DNA of 64,000 nt. Origin: Burhinus oedicnemus (Eukaryota > Chordata > Aves > Charadriiformes > Burhinidae). Both the position numbers and the translations under genes were made by a program. A model generated the notes under the pieces. That model saw only the letters and a program-made list of their open reading frames with translations. It ran no database searches and was not told where the DNA came from. The DNA is taken from the NCBI GenBank assembly GCA_008921705.1, contig VFFE01009068.1, positions 1,998,529 through 2,062,528 on the forward strand, written 5' to 3'. The first letter of the stretch is position 1; each line of letters starts with the position of its first letter. Below are positions 11,450 through 23,480 of this stretch, piece by piece.

Positions 11450-14194
11450 CTTAAATATGGCTGGTTCAAATTTGATAAATGAAAAAACCTTTCCTACGGA
11501 ATATAAATACTACTTGTCAAAGATAAGTGAAGAGTAAGACTTTAGCCTGAATAAAAGTTACGTATATGTACATATACATATACATAGGTGACAGGTGGCT
11601 ATGGTTAGAATGACTTTTGGAAGGGTGTGAACTCTAATGCTGTCAAGTGAAAGGACATTTTTTCATTTGAGGTTTGAAAGGAATTCTTTTATAACACGTT
11701 AGCTCTCTTATCTTCAGGTTTTTGTGCACCCGTTTCCCAAGAACTCTGAACGCCTTTGGAAAGTAGTGCCAAAGTAATGTGTTAAGGAAACTAGGCAATT
11801 CCTACATCTCGTGAAATTGACAAAGTCATTGAGCATCCGTGGATGTCTTCTTTCCTTCTGAACATCTGGGAAGTACTGTCTAGTGGTTAGTGGGATAAGT
11901 GAACTACTAAAGTAAATGATCCTTCCAGGCATTCATAATGTTCAACTGCAGCCATGAACTGTATAGATCTATGCCACTGAGAAATATGGTGAATTGTTCT
12001 GCGCAGATCTCCACACAAGCATAGCTATATTACTTTTGATAGCTGAGAAAGTTTGTTTCAACTTTTCTCAGGTAATTCTTCATGGCACTACATCGTGCAG
12101 TGTAGCAGAAAAAAAGGGATTGTGATGATTTCCTTCTTGTAAAGTCTCTGTCAACCCTTCAGTATCTTTCTCTGTTTTACTTTTGTATTCAGCGTTGAGG
12201 GAGTTGAAACATCTTCAGGAAGGAATGATTTTATTGTTTGTCCTTTTTCTTCAAGATTAAAGATATTTACCCACACACCCTAAGATTTGAGCGACAGAAC
12301 TGTATGTTATCAGGATTTTGTGATTTTATAGCAAGAACTTCAAAACCTGGAAATAAATTAACAACACGTATAAGTTAGAAACTGTCATTAGTGGTGAGAC
12401 TTACTAGTCCCGCTATCCTTCAGAAATAAAGCACGATTAGATCTCCTAATGTCTGATAAGGTGTAGTGAGGTATTAAGCATGGTTTTGGGCAATTCTACT
12501 TTTTCCTGGCTGGGTACTTAATGTATGAAGGCAAACTCATGTAAGCTCAGCCATCTTCTGAGAATAAGCAGCAATACAGTGTCTCTTCTCTGCCAGGCTT
12601 CTTATTTTCATGCAGCTGCTAAGAAGTTAAAGCATTTGAGATCTCTGTGTTTTTGTCATATAGTGCAAGTTTTCAATGGAAAAACAAGCTAAAAATGTTT
12701 GCAGGTCAAACTTTGATTATAAGCTATTTAAAAATGTCTTGTCACAGATATTTATGCACTGTTTTCCCTAACTCCATTTTTTTTTTTTTCTGTTGGTACT
12801 CTAATTATCCATGCCCATGCAAAAGTAGGTATCCCTTTAACTTGAATCCCTAAATGGATCTTCAATTTGAACTCGGTCAACCATGGTTAGTGCAATTTAG
12901 TTTATCTTCTTGGTAGTAAACTTACCCTTCCACTGTGTGTGTGGGCATTGGACTTTGTCTAAGGTGAGATTTCATATGCCTAATAGATCAGGTGAAATTA
13001 AACATGTACCTTGAAATTTGGTTTCCAAAGACTAGAGTGTCTTTCTTTACCAAAGTCACAGACATCTCTGAAACACTATGCATAGTGTATCTCAGCTATA
13101 GCTCATTTGTCCCAAGCCCACAATGCCTGTTTGAGAACTCTCTGCACTAAACAAACTGCAAAGAAAACTGTACAGTGTACATATGGTCTCTAAGTTGAAT
13201 ATTTTCAGATCACCTATTATATTTGGGTGGAAAAAGTCCTAAGTCTCTCTGCATCATCAAACTCTAGTCTTTATCCTTTGTGGGGCAGATAGGGAGAAAC
13301 CTACTGAGAATTAATCCATTAATATTTAATTGTTACTTTATGTGGTATGTGTAGCCCACATAGGAGAAAATGGTAGTTCAGGTTTTGACTGTCTTTAGGA
13401 AATTTATTTGCCACAGATACTGAAATGAATTCCTGCTGTGGTCCTCATGAAGGAGTAACCTTAACAGACTATAAATAGATGCATTTATATAAAATCCCCC
13501 ATAGATGAACCTCATGAACCTCTTGAGGAGAAGAAAGAGAAAAAAGGACACTTTTCATGCTACAGTGGCTTGAATTAGCTCCCATTTAGTAGCAGTTTCT
13601 CCTTAACTTCCTCTCCTTCTTCCAAAGCAAGGCTAAATCCTTATTGTAACCACAAATTGGTGTTCACAAGAGGGTAGTTGTGGGTACTGGTACTTTCTGT
13701 CTAACAATTGCATATAGAACTAGGTTCCGCTTGGGTTTGTCATCTGCTTTGTTATTTGCTAGATCCTGTGTTATCTACATGCTTTCTACCTCAATGCAGA
13801 TAGAGATTTCTTTCATACATATGCCCACACCTGCTGTATGACTTCTTTTATCTGACAAACCCTTTCAGGTGAGGAACTATCCTTTAGTGTATATAAGCAT
13901 ATGATATAGTACAATAGGATTCCATTGTCTTTGAGTAAGAAAAAATTAAAGGTTAAAAATGTATACTAAAGGCAACCCTACACTCATTGGAAAGTGTAAC
14001 TAATTTCTGAGCTGTGAGTGTGTGAGATCTCTTTTTTCATTTCATTAATGAAATGGTACAGAGAGGAAATTTTCACATGGCAGATGTAATCTGAACTTTG
14101 AATAGTCAATATTCATTTTGCTCAACTAAAATTTAAGAGCACAAAGGTGATGTGTTAGCTGAGATTCAGAAAATAGCATTAATATAAGAGAAAA
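11450..14194. other. Unique non-coding DNA
   Basis: Contains a short (TACATA)n-like run at about 11565-11587 and a T-run near 12778-12790. No gene, RNA gene or recognisable mobile element was seen. Confidence 0.6.
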
Positions 14195-14990
14195 AAGGTT
14201 GTTGTGGGTCAGACCAAAGATTCATCTAGCCTACTAAACTGTGCCCATCCGAGTTTATAGAGCGAATGTCTACTAGTAAGGACAGGGTACATAATGGCTT
14301 TCATTTGAACCATTCTCAATTTTGAACTGGTTTTGGTTCACTAGATTTTTGAACAAAATGTGGTTTCAGTGTGTTTTGCTACCATGTAATTTTACAGTTT
14401 ACCCTGGATACTCTGTAAATTTTTAGCATTCACATCTTGTGGTACTCTTGCACTGTCTGAGCAACGGCCTCCTTTGTTATGAATCTGGCTTACACTAGTT
14501 TCATATTATGCCTCCAGTTCTTATATTGGAAGACAGTGTGCAATTTCTCCATATCTACTGTCTCTGTCTCAGTTTGATTTTATAGTCCTCTGTAATCTCT
14601 ATCTCTCTTTTCAAGAGACAAGAGTTTTTTGAAGATGTCAAGCCAGTCTGTTGTTTTTCATACGAGAGGAGTCCAATGCCACTGAACGTTCTTAACAATG
14701 TGCTCTGGACCTTTTCCTGTCTTACTAGATCTTACTTTGGAGGACTTAAATAGCAGCATAATAATATTCTCCTTTCATTCTCTGTGCCTTTCCTAATAAT
14801 TCCGAATGTTTCATTTGGGTTTTTGACTGCTAGTGAGTACTGAGCTGCTGGTTTTACAGAGCTATCATAATCCCACTGTCCCCACCTAATCAGCTCAGGG
14901 CCTGTCACTTCATTTGTACATCAATTATATATGCACATTTCCCTTGCACTTCACTTTACGTTTACCTGTGCATACGCATTTCTGCTGCTG
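14195..14990 (-). mobile_element. Ancient CR1 LINE relic (amniote-age)
   Basis: The plus strand carries the complement of an old CR1 3' region. Seen in order are 'gggtcagaccaaagattcat' and 'ctagcc' (about 14207-14232), 'tttgaaccattctcaatttt', 'gattttatagtcctctgtaa' with 'tctctatctctcttttcaag', 'ctctggaccttttcc', 'cctttcctaataattcc', 'tttgactgctagtgagtac' and 'gagctatcataatcccac'. Each aligns with the equivalent word in the old reptile/bird CR1 lineage, for example 'gggtcagaccaatggtccatc', 'tttatagacctctatca' and 'tttcttaatgattcccaaca'. The element is heavily mutated and nothing is open. It probably fades out towards 15000. Confidence 0.7.
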
Positions 14991-16289
14991 CTCTCTTTGT
15001 TCCAGATGAGTAAGACCTGTTTACCTGTCATGGACAGAACAGAGCAGAGAAATCACAAACCTGGATAGCTTGCTTATTTTTTTTCCCTCCTGTCAGGCAG
15101 TTAGCTTTCCTAGGATTTGAAAATGCTGATTTGTCTGCTAAGAAGCCAGTACACAGACAACAAACACATTTGTATAAGGAACTAATGCTGAAACTTGAGG
15201 TTTGTTAGTTCCAAAAACACAAGCTTTAGACACTTGGCCTAATGTTTCTTCCATCAATCCTTTCCTGTCCTTGGCAAATCTGCAGAGCAATATCATATAC
15301 CATATAAAACTACTACCTGGCTCTAGTTGTCATATATGTTCGAGATAAGAAGTATACACCTGGCTAACTGCTGCATTTGATTAACTGTCTTTTAATTATA
15401 GATTTTTTTCCACACTACTGTAGTGTTTGTATTTATATTTATATGTAGTATTAATGTCTTCAGTAAGATTTAATCAATTATTTCCTTCATGATATAGTAT
15501 TTTACTAATCTTTTTCCCTATTTTTCATTCTCTTCTTTTCTCTTGGAATAGTTTACCACTAATATTGCTCAAGGATTTCTGGCCGATTCTGAGAGTTTTA
15601 TCACTGTCATTCTAACAAATTTTTTAGAAATTGGTCTTAAGAGTAGAAATTATTTAGACGTTCCTAATAGTTCACCCTCAGTGCCCCTTGAACTGATATT
15701 TACAGCTTTCCCTGAAGGCACAGAAAGGTCTTGGTGGTGTTTACCATACTACTAAATTTCTCAACTGCCACAATAGTGTGTGTTGTACAATGTCTTCAGG
15801 GAGGGGGAAAGAATGATTTATCAAGGTCAGGTCTTATAGCCATTGATTGATCTTTAGTTTGGGTATTAGAAAAATTGCATCTGTTTGAGGAAGTAGCTGC
15901 TTAGGTGTCTGGTTCAAAAACACATCTATTACAGCAGCTGGGCTCAACTCATATAAAGTGTTCACAAGCTATTTATTGTATCTATTGAATTTTAAAACAT
16001 GTATACCACAACTCTAAATATTATATGCAATTATTCAATTGTTTTCTCCTATTGCACTTTGGAAATTACTTTAAAAGGTATTTCTTTAGAGCCCTGAATC
16101 TTCAGATTTTGTTTCTTTGCACAGCTGTGGAGTTGATCAGAACCCTCTTTCATGCAGTTACTAAATGTGCTCTCATGACTGCTGAGTAGAGGGGAATAAT
16201 TTCTCCCTTCAACATCCTGTCTGTGCCCCTGTGTATACCATCCAGGGCACACTGCTGGCTCATGCTCAGCGTTTACCTTTTTTCAGGCA
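14991..16289. other. Unique non-coding DNA, possibly with unrecognised CR1 decay
   Basis: AT-rich. The first part may be the more degraded 5' continuation of the CR1 at 14195-14990, but I see no clear diagnostic words. Confidence 0.5.
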
Positions 16290-16400
16290 CTGATAACTTT
16301 CCCTGACCTTCGTTACATTTTCAAGATGATAGTGGCCTCTCTATGATATTGTCTAGCTCTCTCAGCACCCTTGGATGCACTCTGTCAGGTCACAAGGACT
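16290..16400 (-). mobile_element. Short CR1 LINE fragment
   Basis: The segments 'attttcaagatgatagtggc' (about 16317-16336) and 'ctctctcagcacccttggat', 'gcactctgtcaggtcac' (about 16357-16393) resemble a conserved minus-strand piece of CR1 ORF2 ('ctccctcagcacccttgg', then 'tgcatcccatcaggtcc'). The match is short, and both ends dissolve into unrecognised sequence. Confidence 0.5.
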
Positions 16401-18637
16401 TCTGTGGGTTGAGTTTTGGTAGTCAGGTAATACAGTGACTCATGAATACATAGTAGCATGACTGCATTTGTATAATTAATAATACTAAGATGTTGTTGAT
16501 AATCTGAAATTACTTGGAGATAGTCTGGAGCAGCACTGAGTAAAGTGTTTTCACATTGCTGCTTATGCAAGATTTTACTCATTTTGGTTCTCAACATTGT
16601 CAAATCATCTAATTCACACAACACAGCACTCATCATGCCTTGCTATTTCTATTTGAATTCATCAGCACATTGTTATACTCCACGTTAGTTCATCTTTTCT
16701 TGACGACCTTTCCAAAATTCAAGAGGTCACTTATTTACAGAGTAGGTTTTCACATGATATCTTGGCCTCCTCTTCCATACATGGGGTGAGAGCAGAAGTA
16801 ACAGTAGCGGTAGTCTTCCTTTACAGAACAGAAAAAGCTAATTTATTTACAATCCTTGGGTTTGTTTATAGCAGTGAATGAGCATTTTGTTCCATGCAGT
16901 GCAATTTAAATCCACTTTTCTGTAATTCTCCTTTTTATAGTTGCAAATAATTGCTATGTGAAAAATGAACACATAGTAGAAAATTGTTAAATGGGTAATC
17001 TCATTTTAAACATATTTATTCTATTAGCTACCATTTATTTGAGAAGACTACACTGTGTTACGGTGTATACCCTGGGGCGCTACAAATCCATTGGCATAGA
17101 GTTTTTGCACAATCCATTTGTTTAGTTTCAGCATGAATCTTAGCAGATCCTGGTGTTTTGTAACTATGTAAGCTTTCTATTTTATGGGAGGAACTTGATT
17201 GCTCCACTGCCTTGTGATTTAGTCATTCCATAGGTGAGGAGATGAGAGATGTCAACATTCTTGAAACAAACAGCCTGAAACTGTAAGTTTCAGGAACAAT
17301 AGACAACAGAGGTCTGAACTAATCTGTTCTTAACAGTCTTAGCAGAAGTATAATACTAACAAATATATGAATGGATGTAATTAACTATTTCCTTGTCGTT
17401 TGTTTTAGTGAACCTTTAGTCTCAAAATACATTGTGTCAACTTAAGCTGCATGGTTTTGTGTGGCATTTGTCAAGAGGACTTCATGACAAAAGATGGACC
17501 TATATGAAAATTATCTGCTTACATTTTGGAGGCAAGAGAGATAAATAGTCAGGTAAGATAACAGTTAGCTGCCAAAGTTGTTTTTTATGTCTGACAGCTT
17601 TTTTAACTTCTTTCTTCAGCTGCACTGGTAGGAAGGAGTGTTGTACTGTTAGTTTTGTGTCCTTCCTCCTTCACTAGTGCTTTCCTACACTTTCACAGTC
17701 CTTTCAGGGTCTTGACAAACAGCATTGCAGTCACTGATTTCAAACATTTTCCCCTGTACACAGCCGTACCGTAAATTGCAGTTACATCAACATTGCCACG
17801 TTGATAGCATTATTTATGCTCCTATAGATGAGGTTATCTTGAGATATATATTAAAATGGATTAAATTCATGTATTAAACTTAAATGAGGAAAAGGAGCGT
17901 TCCTATCTAAACGTGACCTGGCATGCTGAAGCACAGTAATGGTCAGTGCAGGCAGTATAGCTTGTCTTGATGTACCACTCGAACAATAACAACAAAGTAA
18001 AACTTCACCAAGGAGAGTCAAGAGGATTGCGGGGGTGCAGCCCTCTTGGGTATTGATGAAATCTGCTGGAGGAGACAATGCATGTATAAAGAAGTCCTGT
18101 AACTAATGCTGTCATGTTTCATTTTGATTTACAAACATTATTAAGGAATCTTAACTCAATGATGCCACAGTTTAATATCTCCCTGAGGCATCAAGCCTGT
18201 GGTTTTGCCTCTGCTGAGCCTTCTACTGTTTCTTGTGAAGTTCATACTTTTTGTCAAGAAAAAACAAAATATTTTTTTAATATGCCTGCAAGGTTATGAT
18301 ATTATTGCAAAGTTCCTTTTCATAAGAACTTCTTTTTCTTAAAAACCAACTTCTTGTATATGCATTTCTTTTTTGAGAGCCCAGCTGTGGCTTCAGATTT
18401 GTGGCTCCCATACTAAAGCGATAACATTGTTAACAAAAAGGAAATTTAAAATTAAACGAGTATACCTGAATATGTGTAATAAGCAGAACAAAAGCTATTC
18501 CAGCTTCTTGCTAATATCTGCTGGTAAATTTTAGATTTGCTTTACCAAAGAAAGATTGGAGCTAATAGAATTGTTGCTAATTCTGTTAATTTTGCTAGAA
18601 CTAATGACCATTTAGGAATTAGACAGAGGCCTACAAA
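16401..18637. other. Unique non-coding DNA
   Basis: No repeat family or gene recognised. The short frames at 16385-16636 (minus), 17851-18078 (minus) and 18114-18299 (plus) have no domain features. Confidence 0.6.
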
Positions 18638-18765
18638 ATGGCTTTGAGCAACCACGTCTAGTGGAAGGTGTCCTTGCTTATGGCAGGGGGGTTGGAACTA
18701 GATGATCCTTGAGGTCCCTTCCAACCTAAACCATTCGATGATTCTGTAATATGATTCTATGTGAA
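18638..18765 (+). mobile_element. CR1 LINE 3' terminal fragment
   Basis: A 5'-truncated CR1 tail. 'gctttgagcaacca..tctagtggaaggtgtccttgc' runs into 'ggaactagatgatccttgag', 'gtcccttccaacc' and ends in repeated gattctgt/gattctatg octamer-like units, which is the normal CR1 3' end. The same tail subfamily ends the CR1 at 55440-56052. It has no coding capacity. Confidence 0.92.
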
Positions 18766-19395
18766 TCATATCTTCATTTTAGAAGAATCTAAATGTTTGT
18801 GTTTGGTTTTTTGTTTTAATACAAAAGCATAATCTCTGGACAGTGGCCATTTTTCACTTACGTGTTTATTTTGGGGCATTTGATAGAATGTTTTGCAGTC
18901 ATCAGTAGTATTATGTTCAGACACAAGGATGTTAGATTGTTAATTAAAATTGCCTGATCCTTTCTAGGCCACTCACACCATAGGACATATTGAAGAGGCA
19001 ATCTGTCCTTGACACTCACCATTTGCACATGGGTACTCCCTCTCTCTCACATTCCTAGCTAGATGATGGAAAGGGGGAATTTCACCTTTGGGTCTCAAGG
19101 GAAAAAAAAAAAATCTTTAGTTCTTTTGTGGGTTGATATTTTTTGTCAGTCGCCCTCTGTCCCTTCCTCCTGCTCCTTCCTGCTGTTACAGAAAGAGGAG
19201 TATCTCTAGGCTTTAGTATGCTACGTACAGATTCGGAATACGTTATTTCTGGAGTGGAAGAGGATCAGAAAAAAATTTCAGGCTAGAAAGATTTACCAAG
19301 ATTCTAAATATTTTTAGTTTTGCATTTTGGAAAGGTAAGTGCAATAACTGCTAGAATAATGTAGGTTTGTTTATTTCAGAGGAGGGTTTCCTCTG
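18766..19395. other. Unique non-coding DNA
   Basis: Sequence between the CR1 tail and the pentanucleotide microsatellite, with an A13 run near 19101. No feature recognised. Confidence 0.6.
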
Positions 19396-19415
19396 TTTTC
19401 TTTTCTTTTCTTTTC

Positions 19416-19446
<31 letters not shown>

Positions 19447-19487
19447 CTTTTCTTTTCTTTTCTTTTCTTTTCTTTTCTTTTCTTTTC
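19396..19487 (+). repeat. (TTTTC)n pentanucleotide microsatellite
   Basis: Five TTTTC units, one TTTTTTC unit at 19421-19427, then twelve more TTTTC units, with no other interruption. The long K/R/E-rich (minus) and F/L/S-rich (plus) frames across this stretch come from the repeat. A long pure array like this is likely to vary in length between individuals. Confidence 0.97.
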
Positions 19488-22400
19488 CCTTCTGTTTTTC
19501 AGTTATGATGAAAAAAACCACCTGTTTGGAAATTACCTGCAGATTGGTTGCTAACACTTGGCTGTATTTGAGCAACTCTAGAGTTAACTTCTTTTCCCTA
19601 GAATAATAACATACTCTCTGGTTCCTCTTTCCTTTAGTAAAATGCTCTTAGGCTATGCATGATCACTGACAGAACCTGAAAACAGCTATTTCTTTATTCT
19701 GAATACTAGGATAATCAGTTTAGTCACTCTTTTTACTTTTGATATTGCATTTTATAATATATTTAGTAAACCAGGAGGTATGAAGAGGAGACTGACTTAA
19801 GGCATGTAATTCTATACTGTATTTTCTCACAATGAATGCAAATTATAGAATCTTTTCATAATTGGTTTTTTAATTTAAATTCTTCTGTTCAATTAAAGCT
19901 AATGATACTGCTTTATACTTTTAAAGTGGTTTATTTATTGATATGCTCTTGGTACATATTATTTTTTCATGTACAATATTGTAGTTTCTCCAACTTTAAC
20001 ACAGACATTGTATGCACTTTTAGAAGCAAATTGAAAAGCTTTATCATTTTGTGTAAGCTTTTGTTCTTTGAAATTATGGCTTTGCAGGTTTTTGTGGTTG
20101 GGTTTTTCAGGTTTGCATTGGGGTTGGTTTGGGTTTTTTTTACATTTTCCTACAGGTCTGGTCTTCAGTGGATCTTCACAAATATCTTTATTTTACTAGA
20201 CAAATATTTTTTGTTTCTGTTTTTCCTCTTTACTTTGCTTCTCTGTGGAATTTAGAAACATACCATTGCCACAGATATATTCAGTCAAGCTCATAATCCA
20301 TTATGTTATTATAAATGTCTTGAATGTGATCATGAAAGCATAAAATAGATGCGTTCTATTTTCTTGTTTGTTTGTTTTTTCTATGTAAAGAGCAGATATT
20401 TCTCTTTTATCCTGTTTTTAGGTTTAGTGCATTACTGTAAAGATTAAAATAAAACACCACCACCACACTCCCTCCCCCAGGTTTCCAGAGTCCTAGTTCC
20501 TGTTGTTCAGAGGCTTTATGGAATCAATGAGGTTACGGCTTCTGACTTTGTTAAACTTCATCTTGAATTTTACTTTTACTTCTAATTTTACCTAAAAGGG
20601 AAGGTAATGTGATGAAACTCTACTGTATTTCTTTATCTTTTCACACTTATTAAACTTGGATAGCTTGTGCCTTTTAAGCATAGTGTTAATCTTGTGATGC
20701 AATGGAGTACCTGAATAAAAATACTTTTATACGAAAAACTAAAGCGAGTGCTTACAATCATAAACCAACTGTAACATATCATTGAGGTTCTATATCAAAG
20801 CTTTTTATGATTGGATCCTCAGGTCTGTATCAGACTGAACTATGCAGAAAGGTTATTCTCACTCCATCCTGAGTGTGCTTGGTTCTTTTGTTATGTTGTC
20901 ATAGGCCAGTATCTTTTGCAGGGGAGCATAAGGAATAGCGAGAACTCGATGAAACAAGCTTTTATTTCCTGGATAATCTCCAGATTATCCTGGCTTCTTT
21001 AGGAGGCTGGGAAGGTGCTCAGTTGGAGTGGATTAAATGTCTGACTTTCAAGAGGTATTCCTGTTCTCTTTCCTTTGGACACTAGCAAGGAACGATGGTC
21101 TAGGCAGAGAAAAGTATAAACTCCTCTAAACCCACCTTTGTTGAACTGGCATATGGGAGTGTGGGAGACTGTTTTGAGATAGCCTGAGCAGCTTCTCTAG
21201 GAGTGTTTAAGGTGAGGTTTGATAAGTACAGTATTATATACACCTACATTGTTAAAATAGCAGATAAATGAGTTTTACCCTCCCTGGTAAGTGGGGATAT
21301 CCCATTTATCTTTGGCATTTTGTCAAAGAGTATGTTAACTATAGGCATAAAGTAAGTTGTGAACATACATTCAAGTAAGTCTTTAGTGAACTTTTTGTAG
21401 CGTAAATATGGCAGTCATATATAGGGTAAAAGGAACACAAGTCAAATGATGCCTCTGGCAGTAATTTAGTAATTGGTTAAACAATGTTGAAACGTGGACT
21501 TACGCTGTGTTGCATTAGGATCTGTTAAAGGATCTTCAATACTGAAGAGCCACATAGTAAACCTGTACAAAATAGTATGGAAGATCTTAATGGCAATCCT
21601 GGTTCATGTTCTGTCCTTTTATGCTGCTGGCTGTATGCTACTTTTATGTTCCTCAAGCTTGCACTAATTTAGCAACGCTTACTTATTGCTGCTGATGTAG
21701 GTCACTTCTGGATTTTGGAAATCAGGTGCCCCCTTCTTTGGATTGCAGATAATATTTTATTGTATTAATTAATGCAAGTTTTCAGAGTCAGATTGTCTTC
21801 AGGTTTTCTTTTTTGTGGAAGAGGAATTTAATGTTCTCAACAACTTTTTTGCTGCTTATAAATTACACGATATGGAGTAAGTAAGCGAATAGGTAAATTG
21901 CTGCCAAATGCAAAATGTTGCATATTCTGTGATGGAGTCATCAAACCTGAATATGTAACCTTTCTGCTTACCTAGCTTTCAATGATAATTATCTGACATA
22001 CAGGTGAATCATACTGTCTTAAAATAGAATTAATGAGCATTTCCATTGAGGGTGCAATCTACTAGATTATTAAAGAGCATCTGTGTTCTTTCAATTATGG
22101 TAATTTCACTGTTTTAAATAGTGTTTTACATTTCCTGATGGGAATGTAACTATACTCAGCATATGCTTATTAAACCACTTAGCAAACATAGTTGTATTAA
22201 TAAAATCCAAGGTGTGTCATTTCCACAGTCTCAAAACCTGCAAAATATAGGTTCCAGTACAGGAACTGATACAGATCCTAGATACAGTGGAGCCTGTTTG
22301 GGGTGAATAATGTCTAAGTACTGGGAAGTCTAGATGAGTTGTTTTCATCCTCTATTTGCTGGCATATTCCCAAGGGATTCACAAACAGTAGCCAAGGAGG

Positions 22401-23409
22401 ACCACTGGAGAGTGTATATATAGATTTGCCTGTGTGTGTGGAATTTCCAAAATTCATTAAAAATTGTTACAAAACTATGTGTTTTTTTGGTTGCAGTTGT
22501 GTTTATTAGAGGTAAGCAGTAGTTAGGCTAGTATTGTACACTTTGAGGGGCAAGCAGTGACAGTTTCCCTTGACTTAGAAGAATTTAGAAAGATCTGCCA
22601 TACCTTGAAGGCCGGTAGTGTTTAAGAAGCAAGTTGAGATCTGTCCCAGGAGGCCTGGGCCTACAAACAAGTCTCTTCTGTAGTTGTGCCCATGGGACAG
22701 AAACCTATTTGTGCCTTGTAAATGCCAGCTGGAGATCAGTAATGTTGGAGACTGAAAAGGAGGATGTAGTCTCTGGAGTAGAGGGAATAACCCAGGTTTT
22801 TATATGGCACTTAGAGGCCATGAAGAAGAGCTGCTTAGTGAAAACGGAAAATGAATAAAGGTCTTTGGGTGTCCACAAGTGAGAGCCTAAGGGAAAGAAG
22901 ACTGCTAATAAAGGAAAACCTACGAACTTTAAAAGATAGAGAAACAATATGATGTTTGGAGATCTAGTCAAACTTTCTGTTTGTCTCCTTCTGAGACAAG
23001 GACCTGAATCATGTCAAGGTATACCATCAATACAGAGGGCTGATGAGCTAATCCAAGAGTATACAGAAGATATTTTTAATAATGTCATCTTTGTTTACAG
23101 TGAAATTATTATTAGTGTGGTAGATCTCTTCCATTGCAATCATCTTGCTCCTCAGTTAGAGGTGCAGCTGTAACCAAGAGTCTAACCATAACAGATCTGC
23201 AGAGCCAGGACTGTGCTATGGTCCAGCAGGGAGCTCCATGTCCTGAAGATCAGGGGATGGAAAGGCAGTGTTTTGTTTTATAGTTTATGTGATACTTAGA
23301 AATGTTTCAAAAGATTCTCCAGATATGGCTGATTTGTTATTTATTTTATAGTAAGTCATTCTATTACTGCCTGATGGCAGTTAACTGCATCCTGACAGCT
23401 TATTATAGA
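19488..23409. other. Unique non-coding DNA
   Basis: T-rich between 19836 and 20255, where a 139-codon plus-strand frame is an F/L/I-rich artefact of composition. No recognised repeat, RNA or exon was seen in the rest. Confidence 0.6.
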
Positions 23410-23480
23410 AGAATATTATTATCACTGATATCTGGGACTGAAAGACATTAGGGCACAGCAAACTAAGTAATTTTTTTAAG
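23410..23480 (+). repeat. MIR-like ancient SINE fragment
   Basis: 'attattatcactgatatctg' followed by 'ggactgaaagacattagggc' and 'acagcaaactaagtaat' follows the order of the MIR 3' half (ATTATTATC, GGAACTGAGGCACAG, AGACTAAGTAA). The match is short and degraded, so it is offered only as a probable relic. Confidence 0.35.

Noticed and set aside
19351..19606. K/R/E-rich and F/L/S-rich frames on opposite strands
   Set aside because: Direct translation of the (TTTTC)n microsatellite.
19836..20255. 139-codon plus-strand frame, rich in F, L and I
   Set aside because: The composition is that of T-rich DNA. It has no domain or splice context, and long hydrophobic frames are expected in such sequence.
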